Source of the DNA: Hirudo medicinalis
Taxonomy: Eukaryota > Annelida > Clitellata > Hirudinida > Hirudinidae
Direction: 5' to 3'
DNA length: 36,818 nucleotides
Assembly (NCBI GenBank): GCA_011800805.1
Contig: MPNW01000474.1
Coordinates: 1 to 36,818, forward strand
In this document: in pieces, positions 32,226 to 36,818 of the stretch
How positions within the stretch are numbered: the first letter of the stretch is position 1
Layout: the number at the start of each line of letters is the position of its first letter
Made by a program: the position numbers and the translations under genes
The notes under the pieces: model-generated
What the model was told of the DNA's origin: nothing
Databases searched by the model: none
What the model saw: only the letters and a program-made list of their open reading frames with translations

Positions 32226-33208
32226 TAATTTGCATTAATTTGTTTAAGAAGACTCATGTCTGCGTGATAAACCACTCGTCTCGCCGATGTTATTTACTGT
32301 CCAAGAATGTTTGATAATAATAGGCATTAACACGTGGTAGGAAATTATACTTGCTGTTAGTTATTGTTGAGGAAGTGAATTATAAGTAATTCGAAATAAT
32401 CACTTCAAAACAATGGATTCGCAGGTTTACTTGAAAGTAAAATTCAAAGAGCTCGATTGAACGACTCATAAATTTCACGGATTCATTTACTCTTTTTAGA
32501 TTCTCAAAAGTGAAAAGTGAAATGTCTACTTGGCCGACCTGAGGGCGCCTCTGGAAATTGATGAATGGGGGTCCATTCACTCATTCATTCGTTCATGCAC
32601 CGCAACAATGCACACCCGTGCATTTCCATTTACGCTACCCTTCATTCTCGGTACATTCTAGGTGGGTTAAACTACTCCAGTTAGAGAAACCAACACCTGA
32701 GGTGAGAATTTATTTGCGTCTTCAACAAACACCTGTCTGACGCAAAAAATTTTCGATGTTTCACTTTTCCTCGTTTTCTGCTTTAGGGGTGCTGAGGGCT
32801 CGGTAATGTGCCCCTCCCATTGTCATCACATGATGGATGGAGGTGTTTTATCGTGTAAAAGGGCCAAAGTTGATGATGATGTCATCAGCTGAATGCTATC
32901 ATGTCTGAGATGTCCTCCCATCCATCAAATTAATGATCGCCACCGTTTCCTTTTTAAAAGTAATTTGCGAAATAAAAACAAAGTATGGAATTCATTTCAT
33001 AATTTTAGCACTGATATAATTCATTTCATAAGTTATTTATCAAATAATGATTTATTGGTCTTATAATATAAATTATAAATATATAGAAAATAATTAAAGA
33101 GAAAATTCCATCCGAAATCATGTTTTCATGTCATTCTTCAATAAAGATTAAGAAGCGGAGATGTATTTGTGGCTAATTTGATTTTTTAGTTGCCTCTTCT
33201 ATGGCACC

Positions 33209-33245
33209 ATTCATCATTCATCATTCATCATTGATCATTCATCAC
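33209..33245. repeat. (ATTCATC)n short tandem repeat
   Basis: Five to six imperfect heptamer copies. Confidence 0.75.
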
Positions 33246-34740
33246 TCATTTTGATTGAACGTTGTTCTGGAATGTTGCTTATTAATTACGAAACATATAA
33301 ATAATAATAATAAATATAAAAATTATAAATATAATAATGTCAATAATAATAGTAATAGTAGTGTATATCAACGTGTAGTGGTAGGACATGTGTGAAATTA
33401 TTATTAAAAGAATTTAAGTATTATTCAATTTAATTCAAGTACATTTCCATTTTCAATATTCTTCATCAATTGTTGGGCTGAAATGCAAATAATCCTTGAA
33501 AACTTGAATCTGGAGAAAGAATTTTTGAAGAAACAATTTCTTCGAGGCCTTCAAGAAGTTATCCATTTATTTAGCGTCAACTTCACAAGTTCACAAAGAG
33601 TGGCATGGTTTGATTCTGTAAGAAGAGATGACAATCATTTGCCGAATGTTCGTAAGCCTTCTGAGGAGTAACACTTCAATCAATTGAGGACAACAACTGT
33701 TCCTTTTAATGAATTAAATTCTAAAATTTCATTTTGTTCATCACGCTATTTATTACTTTATTCAAATTTCGAAACATTTTTTCACTTACAGAACAATTGA
33801 ACAACTTATTCGTTTCAAATATTTTCAAGGTCATGCATGATTGGCTTGGACCGAACTTGAACCTCATTTTCGTCTCCTTGAAACCACTGGAAGTTCATCC
33901 TTCCACATCTCAAGACTTCCTCACCATTGACACTTCAAACGATTAAACATTTCGCACTAAAACAGGTATTTCTGTCCTCAGATGAGTTTAAGTAATAATA
34001 TGAACGTGAATAATAATGTAAATGTGAGTAATAATGTGAATGTAAATATTAAATACAAATAAATAATTAAATAATTAATAATTCCATAAACTATAATAAT
34101 TAATAACCCACAAAAATGAATTTAATGCGATTACATATTTTGTTATTTTAAATAAATAATTTATTTGATAGAAGATTGTTTAAATAAGTCGAAGTATGTC
34201 AATAAATGAAGCACGAATGATGAAGTGCAAGGAATCCTACTGAACTTGAATTGCAGCTTCGTCGTTCACAGAAATATTTCAATGTTTACTTCTGAAGATG
34301 CAACTTTGTATTCTTTTTAATTTGAAGTTTTCGCTTTTTAACTTTTTCATAAAATTACTGAAAACATCATCGTAACTTCATCAAATTGTTCTGACGTAAG
34401 ACATCAGATTTTACAAATTCAAAATTCAAATAATTATTTCCAATTATGTCTAAATTAATTTCTAACCACAACTTAATAATCCGCAAGCATCGCAGACAAA
34501 GATAATCTTGCATCGAGTCTAACATTCTCATGAAGAAAGTATTTTTAAGTCTCAATAGAATTATATTCAAAACATTTCAGCATAATTTCCCTTTAAATGA
34601 AGTAGGACCACTAACTCAAGATTTACCTCTACATGTATCTTATGCCAAATTTTGCTGACAAACAAATTGATTTTACTTACAAATGATAAAAATACTCTTA
34701 TACTTGTATTAGGAATACAAGTTATAATTAAATATAATTG

Positions 34741-35830
34741 CACCTGCGCCAGGGCATTGACATCGCATACTTTTATTTTAAAAAGCCCTTTGACTCATTG
34801 TCTCTCCAAACATAACTGACAAAACTTCTGGCTTACGGCATTTCGGACAGCCTGTTTTCATGGCTAAGGGTGTTCCTATCGAATAGAACTCAAACTGTCA
34901 AGGGAGTGTGATGGATCCTACGCTTTTCCTTATTTACAAAAATGATGATGTGAATGCAATTGCAGATAACTCTGTCAAGTATTCGCAGATGACATTAAGC
35001 TCTCTCAGCAACATCATCTCCACAGTACTCTGAAGAAGAAAGAGTCCTTGCAAACTGCTGTTGACAGGTAGGTGTTATGGAATGACAAATGAAAATTACA
35101 ATTAGGAATTCAAGCTTCCACCAAAAGGACGCGGTACAACATCCCACCAAACTTTTTACACAACCCTATTCTTCACTGACAATATGCGTGACCTTGGTGT
35201 CCTCATTGACAGTAAACTCGCTTTTAAAGCCCACGTCAACAACATCATTCATAAAGCCTTTGTCAGAATATGTCTGATTCTCAAGTGCTTTCGCTCAAGA
35301 GACAAAATAATTCTGACCAAAGCGTATCTGGTCCGCCCAATCTTCGAATATTGCCCTCCGGTCTGGAGCCACCTTAGCAGTCGACTTATAACAAAGATTG
35401 AACGCGTCCAAAAATTGTTCACAAGATCATTTTCAGTATTGAGAACGTTGCCTTACAGAAGCAGACTTCGGCAACTCGGACTCAATACCCTTGAACATCG
35501 ATGCCTCATCAACGACTTATGCCTCTGCTACAAAATAGTTCACAGCTTCGCTCACTACCCCATTCCAGAATTCCCCGATTTCATATCGTCTTAAACTTTT
35601 GTGGCCATCCCCTCCGTCGTGAAAAATGCACCACCAGTCATAGGCTACACTTCTTCGTCAGAATTCTCTGCCCCCGAAATCATCAGCTCAACAACCCTAA
35701 CTCGATTCCAATCTTGCCCATTTATCTGTCTTAGCAAACAATCATATTCTTCCAATTCTTACCCGTTTGCCCCACCCTACATCACTACAATTTGTTAGTG
35801 GTCATTCGTGACCTTCATTTGTTGAAATAA
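34741..35830 (+). mobile_element. Decayed CR1/jockey-type LINE reverse transcriptase
   Basis: RT motifs appear in order across several frameshifts: a degraded first catalytic block near 34765-34800 (YFYFKKPFDSLS, where the usual Asp of the FDF-type motif is Tyr), LLAYGISDSLFSWLRVFLSN near 34825-34885, an FADDIKLSQ catalytic motif at 34982-35008, and an intact C-terminal frame at 35184-35594 (DLGVLIDSKLAFKAHVNNII, RPIFEYCPPVWS, LGLNTLEHRCLINDLCLCYK). The 3' end near 35825 shows TTGAAATAAAAAA. It differs from the family at 0.5 kb and 16.5 kb. Confidence 0.85.
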
Positions 35831-35837
35831 AAAATAT

Positions 35838-35925
35838 ATAACTTATAATTAAATATAAATTATAATTCAATATAACTTATAATTAAATATAAATTATAAT
35901 TCAATATAACTTATAATTAAATATT
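35838..35925. repeat. 34-bp AT-rich tandem repeat, about 2.5 copies
   Basis: The unit starts ATAACTTATAATTAAATATA and has period 34, with starts at 35838, 35872 and 35906. It directly follows the LINE 3' end and may derive from it. Confidence 0.85.
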
Positions 35926-36094
35926 TCAACAATATGTATTCTTGATTTCATCGGATCAACAATTTGAAAGCTCATTAGATATGGTTTTCATATCATATTA
36001 TTTTATTTTGTTATTTCAAACTGAATTTTTATTCTACATAAATTTGAATTTCAAATGAAACTTGTAATTAAAATTAAATTTGTATTTGTAAATG

Positions 36095-36180
36095 TATTTC
36101 ATTTATATAGCGCCGTGTGCATAGCGTCAGAGGCGCTTTTTTGCTAACCATTTAAATATGGTAACCCAAGGGCGCTTGTG
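36095..36180. repeat. Possible dispersed repeat with TTTATATAGCGCC core
   Basis: TTTATATAGCGCC and a following GGCGCTTTTTT form a potential hairpin. To my recollection similar TATATAGCGC...GCGCTT sequences are common dispersed repeats in marine invertebrate and fish genomes. Family not assigned. Confidence 0.3.
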
Positions 36181-36659
36181 GCAGTGTAGCTGGGTTTCGA
36201 ACATTAATTTGAAAATAAATTTATATTTAATTTCATAAATAAAAACATCTCTGAGATATTAAATTTCTGGAAAGATATAAAATTGTATAAAAATTAAGAA
36301 ATCAAATTTCATATGACAATCAAAGAATTTATTCATTTTGTTGTTATAATCCCAAAATTTCTTCTTTTGTTGAAAAATCGTTTGAAATATTCGGCGTAAT
36401 ATAAAAATGTAAGTCGCTAAATTATTAGAAATTATTATTGTAAGATTTGTTTGCATCGTGAAATAATTGACGAGCAATTGTTTGATTGTTCCACAAGCAA
36501 TCAAATACGATTGGAGTCCAAAAATAGGTTTGTATCGATCATAGCATTTATCTTCTTTGTACTTTGCAACCCATGTCAGTTTCCTTGTTATTATTTGCTA
36601 CGTAATCATAATAATAATTATTATTACATAACAACAATAAAACATGTTTTTATTAATTT

Positions 36660-36818
36660 ACTTTGGAAGGATGGTTTGAAGGATGGTTTGGAAGGATGGT
36701 TTGGAAGGATGGTTTGGAAGGATGGTTTGGAAGGATGGTTTGAAAGGATGGTTTGAAGGATGGTTTGAAAGGATGGTTTGAAGGATGGTTTGGAAGGATG
36801 GTTTGGAAGGATGGTTTG
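36660..36818. repeat. 12-13 bp GGATGGTTTGGAA minisatellite
   Basis: About a dozen units, alternating GGATGGTTTGGAA (13) and GGATGGTTTGAA or GGATGGTTTGAAA (12-13), running off the right end of the window. The apparent ORF WKDGLKDGLEGWFGRMV is a product of the repeat. Confidence 0.92.

Larger units (their letters stand above)
29031..34735. other. Gene-poor, repeat-rich stretch
   Basis: No gene is supported beyond the candidate exon at 31984-32139. A minus-strand sequence ending in TCATGA at about 29430-29508 follows a TTCCAG acceptor (VYVRSNHHGEDVDVLSCSDN) and could be a terminal exon, but has no partner. Open frames at 33483-33671 and 33734-33946 show no domain. Confidence 0.4.

Noticed and set aside
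36451..36756. 101-codon plus-strand open frame ending in DGLEGWFGRMVWKDGLEG
   Set aside because: Its repeated part is the GGATGGTTTGGAA minisatellite; unit lengths vary between 12 and 13 bp and would shift frame.
36660..36818. CRISPR-like array
   Set aside because: Units are contiguous without unique spacers, and the DNA is eukaryotic.

Overview
The window is AT-rich, intron-dense animal DNA, most likely from an invertebrate. Evidence: GT-AG spliceosomal introns, two recognisable animal housekeeping genes (TATDN3-like and mitochondrial ferredoxin FDX2), and decayed LINE and pogo/Tigger-type transposons. The phylum cannot be fixed from the sequence. Ordinary long-ORF calling misses most genes because exons are short, so exons were rebuilt from splice sites, reading-phase continuity and homology between copies.

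1-19.5 kb: two tandem paralogous genes on the minus strand, and the most interesting part of the window. Each has a TATA box, a first coding exon holding only the ATG, a second exon encoding a hydrophobic signal peptide, and then a string of modules of about 140-165 residues that look like ADF/cofilin-homology (ADF-H) domains. Gene B (19427-11395, 31 coding exons, about 1147 residues if two single-base lesions are ignored) has seven modules. Gene A (8085-1555, at least 22 coding exons, about 607 residues) has three. Lysine-rich type III modules are each preceded by an Asp/Glu-rich linker exon. Both proteins end in tails built from tiny phase-0 exons; in gene A these encode Gly/His/Lys-rich peptides. 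Known ADF-H proteins are cytoplasmic actin regulators with one or two such domains, so a secreted, cysteine-poor 3- and 7-module family with acidic linkers looks undescribed. An extracellular matrix, adhesive, cuticle or biomineral role is plausible but is inference only.

19.5-25 kb: intergenic repeats, then an 11-exon TATDN3-like TatD hydrolase gene (minus, 23288-21480) and a 6-exon FDX2 gene (plus, 23564-24943), head-to-head with 275 bp between start codons.

25-36.8 kb: gene-poor. It holds a few orphan candidate exons, a Dong/R4-like retrotransposon 3' fragment embedded in TAA repeats, two CpG-containing patches with CACGTG and CRE-like sites (one next to a possible first coding exon), a decayed CR1/jockey-type LINE, and several micro- and minisatellites, including a GGATGGTTT array running off the right end.

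Two copies of one LINE family lie at 0.5-1.5 kb and 16.5-17.1 kb. The second has a twin-priming-type 5' inversion and ends about 12 bp from a gene B splice acceptor. One N at 1749 sits between two identical 122-bp blocks that duplicate a gene A tail exon, probably an assembly artefact.
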